DNA from: Dirofilaria immitis
Lineage: Eukaryota; Nematoda; Chromadorea; Rhabditida; Onchocercidae
DNA: 64,000 nucleotides
Reading direction: 5' to 3'
NCBI GenBank assembly: GCA_024305405.1
Contig: JAKNDB010000110.1
Location: forward strand, 1,240,001 to 1,304,000
The position numbers were made by a program, and so were the translations under genes. The stretch's first letter is position 1, and each line of letters begins with the position of its first letter. Under the pieces are notes generated by a model, which was given only the letters and a program-made list of their open reading frames with translations, ran no database searches and was not told the origin of the DNA. Below, piece after piece: positions 1-11,936 of this stretch.

Positions 1-3000
1 ACTTTAACTCATTGATTTGAATAATTTGCTTTAATTTTTCCAAACAGAAAAAAAACAGATTTTGAGATTCGAAAATAATTTATAGTCTTTTTCTTTTTTA
101 ATTTCAAATACTATAAAAGTAGTGGTGACCCCTTATCTTGACCTCATTTGTGAAGCAATAAAGCATGCAGCATTTCTGCTAATTTTGATATGTTGTTTGA
201 GTCAGCTGTGATTGCCCGCAGTATAAGTATTGAAAGAAGGAATGAATATATGGTAGGGGAGAGGAAAAGATGAAGGAAGAAAGGTTAATTGAATGAAGAA
301 TGATGAGGTCGGCATCTGTGATTAACAAAAATACGAAAGCTTGAAATTGATACCATTTGCTTTAGTTTTGTTGGAAACTTTTCTTGCTGGTCATTTAATT
401 AGGGTAGTAAAAGTAGTATATCGCTTAGGTTTCAAACAAAGATTATCTGAATGATCTGGAGAATTGAAACAGTTGAAGGAAGAAGGGGAAAAGAACTAAA
501 GAAGAGAAGTAAGAAGCTTGAAGAGAAGTTCCCCGGATAAGGTACAAGACGCGCCTGTTCCTTCCTTATCCTGCATATCCCAACCAGAACTTATATCAAG
601 AATAAATCAGATTTGCATGGCGAGGACGTATAGGATCACCCCTTCCTCCCTTTAACTTCAAAAGTTGAAACCTCCTGACGCCATCACTCAACAGATCAAT
701 TCATTCCTATTCTGTCCATTACAAAATGCCCTTCATATACATACGTCTGTTCATTACCATTCTATCTTCTTTCTTTCTCCGACTTTTATCCTTTTTTTTT
801 TATTTTTTTAATTCTTAAAATGTCGAGAAATTCTATCGATAACAAATAATTAAGAAAAAAAAACGAAAAAGCCATTTCTCAATTCCTTTTTTTACAGTTA
901 ATTATCAGAAAAAGAGGAAAAAATGTTCGAACTTTTTAATGATCGCACCACAATTAATCAAATATATCGCTTCGATAATTATCTGTTGAAAAGTCTTAAA
1001 AAAAATTTTATAATTTAAAGAAAGAATTAGATAACTTAATAATTTCACAAAATTTATCAAATACTGTTAACTTTTTGTTAATTTCAAATATTTTCGACTC
1101 TTGAAAAAATTTCAACCAGTAATCCAGTAATTGATTTGATAAAACGATTGGATAAAAACAAAAATTGAAATGTGAAAATAGAAATTAATTTCGAAAAAAT
1201 ATATACTGATACAATAATATTCGAGAATGATAATATCTGTTATACAAAATATAAGATTTCACATAAAATTATAAAACATATTCATTCTACACTCCATTAA
1301 GCCTTAAATTTGGAATTAATAAAATAAACAAGCAATTTAATGTTAGTACCAACCTTTTTACATAATTATTTCAATTTTTCAGTAATGGACTATTATATAA
1401 TTAAATAATCAAAAATATAAAAACAGAAAAAAATTTTATTCATTATAATAATGAAAATTATCCAAAATCATATTTTAAATGAATGTCTGAAGTTATATTT
1501 TGAAATAAGTATACAAAAAAGAATGATAGAAAATAAAAAAAAACCCGAAGCAGAAGAAAGGGAAGAAACTTGATCCTGCTTGACTGAAGAACAAACATCG
1601 AATAGAATCGAAGTAGTACCGCTAGTGCTTGAGACATTGATGAGTACAATTGAGATTTGTTTGAGTAACCCATCTCAGGCTCATGCTTTCCGTCAATCTC
1701 TACTGACCTTCTCTTACTATGATTGACTCAGAAATAACCTTTTAAGGAAATAAACTTTTTAAATCAAATTTTTAACAGTGAGAGAGAGCCTACAGCATTT
1801 TTCATAAATGTGTATACATATACTTACTTGTATGAGCCGTATGATAAATAATAATCATAAAATTTCCAATAAAAATTTTGAAAATAATTTTTCGTGTTCA
1901 AACCATTCCATTAATTGACAAATCATGTAAGTAACAAGTTCAAATTGGATGTTTTAGTTATTTGAGAAAGCTACTTATTTTTCGGAACGATTTGTAAATA
2001 ATATCGATTGATCATAAAATAAAATAAACTGTGCTTATTTATTAATTTTGTAATTAATTAGAGCAAATCAACAATATATAATAATACAATTCAAATATTT
2101 TGCAGAAATATTTCAATGCTTAACTTTCATTACTTGATATTTTACATTTCTCAAAAGACAATAAATGAAATATTTTTGTTTAGTAGTTTTATTATATCCT
2201 AATAATTATCTAATTTTCCCTGTTTTCTAGAAATTTTAATATCGCGAAACAGTATGACTATATCCAGGGCTTGCATCCATAATTCAACTGTTCAATAATT
2301 AGAATATTTGATGTTTTTCCTTAAATTAAAAAAATTTTCAAGTTTGTTTAATCATATTATTTGCATATGTGAAAATGTGCAAATTAAGGAAATTAAAAGC
2401 ACAACACTTTGATAATACTTCTACCGACGATATTTAATTGTTCGAGGATACTTGATTGTTAAATTCGACTTATATGCCTGAGAACATCTTCTTCTTATGC
2501 CTAATTTAATTGCTTCGAAACTCTTCGAATTATTTATCAACTTGGTTCAAAGCAAACGCTTTAATGAATAACTTTTACACTTTACAATCTTGTTATTCCT
2601 CAATACCTTGATTCATATATTGTATTATTGTATTCTTATTAATTATTAAATTTAACGTTCTTAAAATTAGCAAACAAACAATTAATGATGAATTTTATCC
2701 TGAAATTGAATAAATTCGAAAAATATTTCAATTTTTTTCAAAATCTAAAAGTTAATTTTATTAAAAATTAACTTTTAAATTGAGCACTTCCTCTGCATTT
2801 CTCATATTCAAATAGCATTTGAAATTTTAGACTCTAAGAAATTTAAGTTATTGACAATAATATCATCGAGATTGTTAACAAAATTTATACGACAAGAACT
2901 GAAAATTTTCCTCCTTAGTAAGGTTTACATTAATAGAATATAAACTGTTTAAGGATTTAATTCAAGATTTGATCAATATTTATTATTAAAGTAAAATCAT

Positions 3001-4691
3001 GATCGATTACTTCGTTTCGCTTAATTTAGAATTAATAAATTTTTGAAATTTGAATTATTTATTCAACATGAAATAGCTTTCCTCTTCTTTTTCTTTTCTC
3101 TTCATCTTTTCTGTATCAAAATTGTTTACTAAACAATGAAAGAGGTATAATACTGAAGACGAAAGGTCAAAATGATACTGAGGGAAGTAAAATGATAAGA
3201 AATCATTAATAAGAAATACTAATGGGATCTGCTATAAGGAAAAGCATTATCGGATTTCAGAAAGTTGACCATAATAGCATGTTATAAGCAGTTGTTGTAG
3301 CTATAGTAGTAATAGTTGTTGTTGTAGTATTAAATAGTAATAGCGGCAACGTGACCCGAGTAGCTTCCTTTGATAAGAATGGAAGGGTATACAAATGATG
3401 GAAACGACACATGCCCTGGGATTGATCGTTTTGAGACAATCATTGATATGATAACGATAACTTTCATTCATGTAGATCGCAATGACTTTGAAGTCATCAT
3501 TCACTGATAACATCATTTGGCAACATTTTCTGCTTTCTATCCGTTTCTAGAATTTCACTTTTTCATTTTTGTATGTACTAATTTAGCTAAAGTTACAAGG
3601 AAAAGAAATTACTATTTCTTTAAAAATAATTCAATTTCGTAAAACGATAAGTCAGCAATGCTTAAGAATTCATTTTATAAATGGTATTTCTAAAGAAAAA
3701 CAGCTGTCGTTGGATGCATATGTTCTGTGACAATGCACAAACTGCAACTTCAGTCTTTTTTCTTCTCACTGATAAAAATGATTCATCGTTTTTCATTAGA
3801 GAATTAAAAGTTTATTTCATCACTTTTGCTATTAGCAATTAAGACCTATTAATGCTTCAGTTATCCTTTCTTTTGTTGCCGAAGTTCTTTTTTTATCCAA
3901 TGAAATGTATTTATTTTTTAAAAATTTTTTTCTTCCACCGTAAATTTTCAAAAATATTTAAATGGCGAATTAATTTTGAAGATACTTTTGAAGATTTGTT
4001 GAACTCTTTGGGTAGCAGTAGAAATAGACAAGTAAAAATTTTTGGTAAAAGCTGAAATTAATTCAATGAACAAATTGAAAACTGCTTTTTGTTTTTTAAC
4101 AAGAAAAATTCACTAAGAAATTTATTCATTACAAGTGTAACAAATTTTTCCTTTTTTAGTTTTTCGTAAATTTCTCTCTGCTTGACGATAACCCATAATT
4201 TTTTGAAAAGTTGTTCATTTGGTTGTTTCATAAAGTACCAAAATAAACTGAAATGCATTTCACCACAATGCTTGGAAACCTCATAAGTTTCCCTTTTTTT
4301 TTGTCCAACTGTCTTCGTTAATAGTTTCCTTCAATCGCTTTATTGCACAACATCATCTTTAATTATTTAAAAATTCATTTCTATTCAAATTCATCCTAGT
4401 TTTAACTTTCAGTTTACTTCTCCTTATAAACAATAGTCTGATCAATTATATTCAATAACTTTCATAATTATCCTAATTTTATTGCCGAAGTTATCAGTTT
4501 ATTTTCGAAATCTTATTTTCTGATCTTAATATCGGTTATTTTATAAAATGTATTGAGCATTAATTAATTAATTAAATTCGAAAAATTTTTGTGCATCCCT
4601 TTAAAGATTCCACTAATGTGGGGCAATGCTGATTATTACAAGAGAGAACGGAGGTTGATATCAGGAGCTTAGGTCAGGAGTTTGGTTCTGA
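1..4691. other. Gene-free AT-rich stretch
   Basis: No open frame here has a recognisable domain or a splice-consistent series of exons. The DNA is AT-rich with many short A and T runs. Positions 480-660 are somewhat less AT-rich and purine-rich, then pyrimidine-rich. A degenerate GTT/GTA tract lies at 3290-3345, and a 14-bp AT-only inverted repeat with a 4-base loop lies at 2746-2777. Promoters or enhancers cannot be told from background by eye. Confidence 0.6.
2746..2777. repeat. AT-rich 14-bp inverted repeat
   Basis: Arms 2746-2759 and 2764-2777 are perfect reverse complements separated by ATTA. The arms contain a single G:C pair each. In DNA this AT-rich a hairpin of this size may arise by chance, so no function is claimed. 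Confidence 0.6.
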
Positions 4692-4706
4692 CATATACAT
4701 ACACAT

Positions 4707-4755
<49 letters not shown>

Positions 4756-4802
4756 CACACGCACACACACACACACATACACACACACACATACACATAC
4801 AC
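4692..4802. repeat. (CA)n / (CATA)n microsatellite
   Basis: A compound microsatellite that begins with ACATAC units and continues as nearly pure CA dinucleotides with occasional CG and TA interruptions. It is a plain simple-sequence repeat, the first of a series of CA or TG arrays in the first 17 kb. Confidence 0.95.
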
Positions 4803-6974
4803 GGCTGTGCTGTCTTGATGATGATTGTGATTAGCCTACTACGTTTGTAAGGAAAGATGTAGTAAGCTTGCTTGGAACAAGCCTGTGCCTGCCTCCGGCC
4901 GTAAATGACCTCCCGTCTTTCTTATGCGTTATAGACACCTCAGATACAGCCGCACCTCACATACATTCGATCATTTCTTAACATTTACCCTTATCCTTAC
5001 ATATGTTAGCCATTTTTCGAAAATATTAGAGATTTTTTTCTCTGATCACAACAAAAATCTAATGATAATTTTGCGATAAGAAATGACTGATAATTCATAT
5101 CGAATAGATTTATTCAATAGAAAGAAATATAACCAGATTTAAGATATACAGAGAACATTATTACCTGTAAACTACTGGTTGTATGATCAAACCGTGATAA
5201 TATGCAGATTTCTCTAATTTTATTTCTTTGTATTTATTGATGGCTAGAATTTTTCCATGAAAAATTAACTGAATTTTTCCAAATTGATTTAGGAATGATA
5301 ACACATTTTTTAATGATAAAATCATAAACTGATTGAATATTACCGATGGTTTACACCTATTAAATCATTATTCATTCATTTCCGGTTACAAAGCTTTCAT
5401 CATGTGATTAACTATTTTTGACAAAAAAAAAGAAAGAAAATTTCCGTAAATCGACCAATCAATTTTAAAAATAATCGATCCTTTTGATTATCAAAATAGT
5501 TCTTTCTTTCGTACTTTCAGTTATTTCTAGCAATAAAATTTTGTAAACAGATGTAAACAAAGAAAGTGGTGAGGTAAAAGTTCTCAGTGCGTGATCGAAG
5601 TACTATTACCATTCGTTGATAGTATGATGATGAATGAAATGCAAATGGAAACATTAACTTGACATACAAAAGGATTATTTGTAGTAGTTTGTAGCAAAGC
5701 CCATTTTATAAAGTGTAAAGAATAATGGCTCGTGCGTGAGTTGATACTTTCCATTGCGCAACGAATCTATGCAATCAAAATACTTCAATACCCTCATGAA
5801 GGTAACGGTATGATTGTTCCCGATGAAAGCAAATTAGAATTCCGGAATTTAATAGAAGGATGGGCGGAGAGAGAAGAAAGAAAACAGGGAAATTCAAAAT
5901 GATGATGAAAAAGGATGGAGGTGGAGTTTTCCGATAGAGCTAAGATACGGTTTTTCCTTTTATCAAAGGTAACTTGTCATCAATTCACTTCCGTAGAAGT
6001 GTGGTAGAAATCGAATTTTCAAGGAACTCAAAAAGCTGATCGAATCAACTTCATCATTTTTCAAATAATCAAGCCTACTCCGTCAATTACAATCAATTTC
6101 ATCCCGGCTCAACCAAATTTCGGTATATATTTTATCATGATTTTTTTCTGCGTAATTTACCGCACGATGCATTTTCATACAGATTGCATCAAACAATTAG
6201 CATTTTCATGAAGATGCCATAGGATAATCAGATTTTTCAACTAATTAAGATATGTGCATATTAAAATTCTTTTTGTTAAAGTGGTCCATTTCATTTCCAA
6301 ATTCTCATTTTCCTTCCATTAGAGATGGGTATGAAATGTTTCTTATCCAATTGCAATAAAAGCTGTATGATAGCAAGTTCATCAAATTCGTCCATTGTTA
6401 TTTGCAAAGATGTTTGGTCCCATACAATAAATTCATTTGAAAAAAAAGAGAAAAGAAGAATAAAGAAAAGAAAAAGAGTAGGAGATGAATGGGACGATGA
6501 AAAGTTGAAGGGAAGAATTGTTTCGAGTAAGATGGGATATGCGTGTGTTAAATAGCAAATCATACTGTATGTGCTTATATTGTGCTATGAGTTATGGACA
6601 TGTTTGCTGATGGAAATGAAGAAGCTTGCTTTAGTTTTCGAGATGATAGAGCGGAAGATTAAGAGTTTTAAAGGAGAAGAGAGAGTTTTCGGGGATATAT
6701 TGCTTTGAATCATCAGCAAAGAAAATGACCTCAACCTCAAACTGATGACAAATTTTAGCTACCGATCTCGTTTATGCTATCTATACATCCATGTTCCCTG
6801 ATACTCTTCATATCACATCATATCTTTTCATTTTCTTTATGCTAACTTCATTCTCGTCATTGATGACTTCTCCTTTAATACACACAAATAGAAGAAGAAA
6901 AGTTAGTTCTTCATTTCTTTATTTACCAGCTACAAACTCTTCAGCTTTATTTAGATTAACATTCTTATGCAGTG
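4803..6974. other. Gene-free stretch
   Basis: AT-rich noncoding sequence. A short frame at 6325-6555 encodes a lysine/arginine-rich stretch derived from a purine-rich tract (about 6436-6520). It has no domain and the complementary strand is equally open, so I do not call it a gene. Confidence 0.55.
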
Positions 6975-7079
6975 AGCACACGTACATGCACACACACAAA
7001 CACACACACACACACACATGCACACACATACACACAGACACATAGACACAGACACATACACACACGCGCACATACACGG
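6975..7079. repeat. Interrupted (CA)n microsatellite
   Basis: CA repeats with CATG, CATA and CAGA interruptions, the imperfect form typical of an older array. The open frames through it (Thr-His or Cys-Val repeats) are repeat translations. Confidence 0.93.
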
Positions 7080-9415
7080 ATATAAGTATACAAATACTGA
7101 GTAATACCCAAGCACACAAATCTCGAGTATGCATACATCAAGTTTGAAGTACAAGCAATTGTAAACTGAGGATGCTACCAATCTACCGAAACTTTTGCGG
7201 TTTACTGACAAAAGGGATTTTAGCTATCGTCTAGAAGGCTAAAAGCTTAACATCTGGAATGCTAATGCATACCACAAATAGATACGGTTAACAGATCGTA
7301 ACAGATGTTTTATTTTGATTAAGTTTTTGAATAGTTTGAGAGCAAATTTCTTCCATGAAATTCTAAATTGTTGCAAATTAATAAACCAAAAGTCACATTT
7401 TATTTGATAAAATTTAAAGTTTATATTACGATAAAGTGAATCATCTACGAATAAATCATTAATCACTTTTTATTTGTATTTGTAAATTGAGCAAAAAGTT
7501 GCCTATAACAAAAAGATATTATTTTCTCTGTCATTTATTTTGTCATCGCTTGCTTGCTGAAATATTTCACTGAAAATAAAACGAATAATAGCATATTTAA
7601 ACGAATAATTTAATGACAAATTTAGGCTAGACTGTATTTATTGATTGGTGGATGAAATTAAAGATTAACACACACAAACACAAAGATATGAATACACATA
7701 TCTATCAACATTTATGTATTTAATATATTCATACCTGCGATTACCTTATTCATAGCTTATTTTCTTAAGTTAATGTATAAATTATTTTCGACTATTGTCA
7801 ACCTCTTTGCTTCTTGCATTTTTGACTTTTTCCTACATCTTCAATATATTTAATTTTTCTCAGCCAATTTATTCTGATATTTAAACACTTGTTACTCATT
7901 ATTTTTAAACATAACACTATAAAAATTCATGAAAATAATCGCTTTACAAAATAAATGGATATGATAAAGAAATGATAAGATTGATAAGTATAGTAAAAAA
8001 TGCCTGAAACATAGAATAAGCCAGAGAATACGATAAATAAATCCTCGTCTTCTAAAAGGAAAAGACGTCATTTGTTACTCTTTTGATATCAAATAATACT
8101 CAAAAATAATCAAATAATAATACTCAAAAATCGATAACAACTGACATTTAATTTCAATCCTTTTCTCTTCCCTTTTCTTCTTTAACTTATGATAGAAATG
8201 ACAATCTCATAACAAATAAAATGTTCCGCAATTGCAAAAAAATGCCAATTTACGCTGTTTTATAGAAAATCACGGACGATTACGGTATAGTTTTTACGCC
8301 CAGTATCTGAAGAACTGAATAGTTCACATGTTGAAGATTTCGAATTTCAACAACTTTTTGTATCCTTTCATTTTTGTCCCAAAAAAAGTAATGAATCAGA
8401 TATTTTAATGAATTCGAGAGAAAGAGGAAAGCATAGGGAGAGGTTAAAAACAAGAGAACATAGTAACAGTAGAAAAAGAAGGGAAGCCGAAGAAAAAATC
8501 AAATACAGTTATTCCTAATATTTTTCAATATGATACCATCTTTAAACATAAGCAAGCAATAATTAGATAAATTGAAAGTTAATCTATCTTAAATTAAAGA
8601 AAATTATGATTAATATTATCGATAACATGCAATAGCTATTATTATTATTATCATCATCATTACTATTATTATTGTCGTCAGTAAATTATTATCAACATCG
8701 ATGAGCATAGTCTTTGCTGTTAGTATCGTCATCAATACTGGCACTGTTATTATCATTCACATCATCATCATTACCACTATGAAATTATTATCATAATCAT
8801 CTTCACAAAACTGTAATATTGTTATATCTTCTATTTCATTGCTGATATGATGATTATCATTATCGCCAGTGTTGCACACTTCTATCACCTATCATCGATC
8901 ATTATACGTGTATGTGAAACAATACTGCTACCAGTACCATACATCCCATATTTATATTATATGTATATATAGATATAAATGTATGCATATAGAAACATAT
9001 TTTCAAATAGTGTTATATTAGAGAAATGCCGACACAGTGATTTATTGAATAAAACGCGGGAAGACCCATTTTTAAATTAATTGCTTCAAAGTTAATGCAT
9101 TTTCAGTTACAGCTTGTCTCTGTTCTCACTTTCTCATGCAAATTTTAATCCGTTTCTACCCAAACGGCAATATTTCGTTACCGTAATATGATCATATTAT
9201 GCATGTTAACTCATTAAGCTATAATTTTAAAATTTGCTTTTTAATTTTGATTAGCATAAACAAAATCCTCATCTATTTTCTATCAAATTAATGCCTGTAA
9301 GGAAATCCAGAAATCTGATTGTGTTACAATTGAAATTGTTCAATTTCCCAACATTTGGAATGAAAATATCACGCAAATTTCGAAAACATATATCCATTCA
9401 TATATATATATATAG
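7080..9415. other. Gene-free stretch with ATT/ATC tract
   Basis: AT-rich noncoding sequence. Positions 8636-8870 are a strongly degenerate trinucleotide-like tract built of ATT, ATC and CATTAT elements, with similar tracts near 11320-11430 and 26750-26830. Nothing coding is recognised. Confidence 0.55.
8636..8870. repeat. Degenerate (ATT/ATC)n tract
   Basis: Long low-complexity run of ATT and ATC triplets with interruptions such as GTC, GAT and CAG, apparently an old decayed trinucleotide repeat. Its boundaries are approximate. Confidence 0.7.
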
Positions 9416-9530
9416 CAGACACATACACGCACATACACACATACACACACGCATACACACACACACACATACACACACACACACACATACACACACACAC
9501 ACATACGCATATATACACACACGCAAATAC
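9400..9530. repeat. (TA)n-(CA)n compound microsatellite
   Basis: A short TATATA block at 9400-9413 runs into an interrupted CA array with CATA and CG units, ending in CATATATACACACACG. It is a simple sequence repeat. Confidence 0.92.
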
Positions 9531-11579
9531 ATTGTAATGTCAGCTGTTGTTGCTATACCTTGGATTTGTAGTTTATTGGTAAAGGGATTATGAGAAGGAA
9601 AATGAAGTAATAATACCGAGAGGAATAGGTGATGAGAAATGAGCATGATCGAGAGGGAATTGGGCGGGGATGGGAAAAGAAGAGGAGCAGAATATCACAA
9701 TACATGGATTTGAATTGCATGGATCTGTTGATGTTACGTCGAACTCCGTGAGGTGGAAAGAGTGTGTTCGCCAGATGTGGCCGCATATTTATATTTATAT
9801 ATTTTGAAACATCCTCTCATCAACTTTTTTTCCATTTCTTCTGACCAAATCTTAGGTTTTTTCCTCTTTTTTTTTCTATTTGGCAGCATAACTTTAAGGC
9901 AGTTGATAGCAAACTCTTTTACAACAAATTTACTGCTATCTTAGCATCAACTCGTCAAAATTTCTTCCTTCCAAAGAAGCAAATTCGAATAATGATGAAA
10001 TAGAAGTAGCAGCCGTGGCAGATGATTAAGCGAACCGGTCCAAATACAACTTCTCATTTACTTTTCCCTTCTTCATCGTCCACTTCTCCCATTTCGTTCC
10101 GCACCCGCACTCGCACCCGCACCCGCACCTGCACCTGCATTATCTTCTTTTCTCCTACACTTTCTACCCATGTCCAGCGCTACTTGTTAACCTCTTGACA
10201 TAAGCTCGTTTCCTTTTATCAATATTATTTAATTTATTTGTAACATACCTAAATTAAATATAAATGTCTTCTCATATCTTTGGAAATGCTTCCCTTTATT
10301 TAAAAAATTTAACTTTTCAAATTTTAGTTTTTATTTATAAATAGATTATAAGAAGGAATTTAAATTTGCTAATATCATCAACAACATTTGTTATTTGTTT
10401 ATTATTCAAGAAAAAGTATATAATTTTATCTTTGCTTCTTTTGCTGCTTCTTCGATTAATATTGAAAATGATTTCTCGGAAGAAATTTTCGTCCAGTTTG
10501 TTAGTTTTCTCGGTAACGCTTTCATTCTCTTAAATGATACATCCATGTGCAATTGTTGTAAGCGGAATTATTTATACAGCTAAGCAGAAAAAATCGTTTA
10601 AGAATTTATCGTCATAATTTTGTTGTGACTATTTTAATAATATACTTGTAGTTTTTATTTTTGCTTTTTCTAATTGAAAGATTACAAGTTCTAATGTCAG
10701 TGTGGCTTAAATTGTGTTTACAATGAGTTACAAAAAAAGTAACAATTATTGCTATGATTTTTATTATCACTATTATCCATCGCCAATGTCAGATAATAAT
10801 GCACCGAGAAAATTTCCGTTTGCTTTTCTGATTAAAGTCGCCTAATCGTTTCGAAACTTTTAAGTTTTCTTCGACAGAAAAGCTTATTGCTTTATTTATT
10901 TATTTTTTTCACTGAAAAGAAAACAATCCAGTTTTGTTTCAATTTCTTTTTTTTTTTTTTTCATTCAATTGATTCTGTTCAAAATATTCAAACTGTTGGC
11001 CAAAACAATTTTTGCTTACTAACAATCGATATGATTTTATGTTACATTTCATTTCTTACAGCAAATAAATGATATTAACCATCTGATTACTTCATATCTT
11101 ATATAATATACCCAAAAATGGTAATGCGATATCAGTTGTTTGAAACGAAAGAAATGGATATAATGCTGAGCATGATAGGAAAAACATATGATATATTACA
11201 AAGAATTGGGGATACGGTACTTTTGATTTCAGCAAATGGTAGTTGTTCAATTGATAAGCTGAAATGAATACAGAAAGAAATATAGTGCAAATCACATACA
11301 CTACCAATTTTGCATCATCGTTATCACTGCCATCATTATCATCATCAGTAGTACGAATAAGATTTAGCTCAAGAGACAGATGCAAGAAGGATATGATGGT
11401 AATGGTGATGATGATGTTATGATGGTTACGATGGCTGATGCCTCGGGATTGGTGCCTGAAGGTACCAACTGCATTTGCGACGCCATATCCGAATTCAGCA
11501 TCTTTACATCGTTTTTGCCAAAAATTTCGTGCTATCCTCTTTGTATAGTGGCAGATTGAATAGGCTATGAGCAAGTAAA
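9531..11579. other. Gene-free stretch
   Basis: AT-rich noncoding DNA apart from a short GC-rich hexamer array at 10098-10139. A frame on the minus strand covers 11092-11754, but it runs through the adjacent CA/TA microsatellite and shows no known domain (see findings). Confidence 0.5.
10098..10139. repeat. GC-rich hexamer array (CGCACC)n
   Basis: About seven tandem copies of a CGCACC-type hexamer with single-base variants (CGCACT, TGCACC). It stands out because the surrounding sequence is about 70% AT. Confidence 0.88.
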
Positions 11580-11580
11580 G

Positions 11581-11622
<42 letters not shown>

Positions 11623-11716
11623 CATAAATACACGTACACGCACATACAGAACATACATATATACATACACATATGCATACATACATACATATATAAACAC
11701 ACACATATACACACAT
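11580..11716. repeat. (CA)n-(TA)n-(CATA)n microsatellite
   Basis: A pure CA block of about 24 bases, then a TA block at about 11603-11622, then mixed ACAT and ACAC units. It precedes a TG array of the opposite orientation at 11828-11936. Confidence 0.93.
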
Positions 11717-11827
11717 ATCTTCTTAAACTTTCCCTTATCCAATACTACTAACACTTTTTATCACCAATGTATCCTGCAAATGGTGATAGTTGTGGGAAGG
11801 ATTCTTTTAAGTATCTCTGTATTGATA

Positions 11828-11876
11828 TATATGTCTGTGCGTGTGCGTGTGCGTGTTCGATGTACTTATGTGTATG

Positions 11877-11914
<38 letters not shown>

Positions 11915-11936
11915 TGTATGTGTGTGTGTATATACA
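11828..11936. repeat. (TG)n microsatellite
   Basis: TGTGCG units change into TGTATG and then a pure TG run. The array is the reverse-complement type of the CA array 111 bases upstream, so the two could pair. Confidence 0.93.

Noticed and set aside
6325..6563. Overlapping frames of 76 and 90 codons on opposite strands
   Set aside because: Composition follows purine/pyrimidine tracts and no domain or splice structure is present.
6919..7211. Open frames of Cys-Val or Thr-His repeats through CA/TG arrays (also near 9340-9646, 11504-11976 and 16352-16561)
   Set aside because: They are translations of dinucleotide repeats without start context, domain or splice support.
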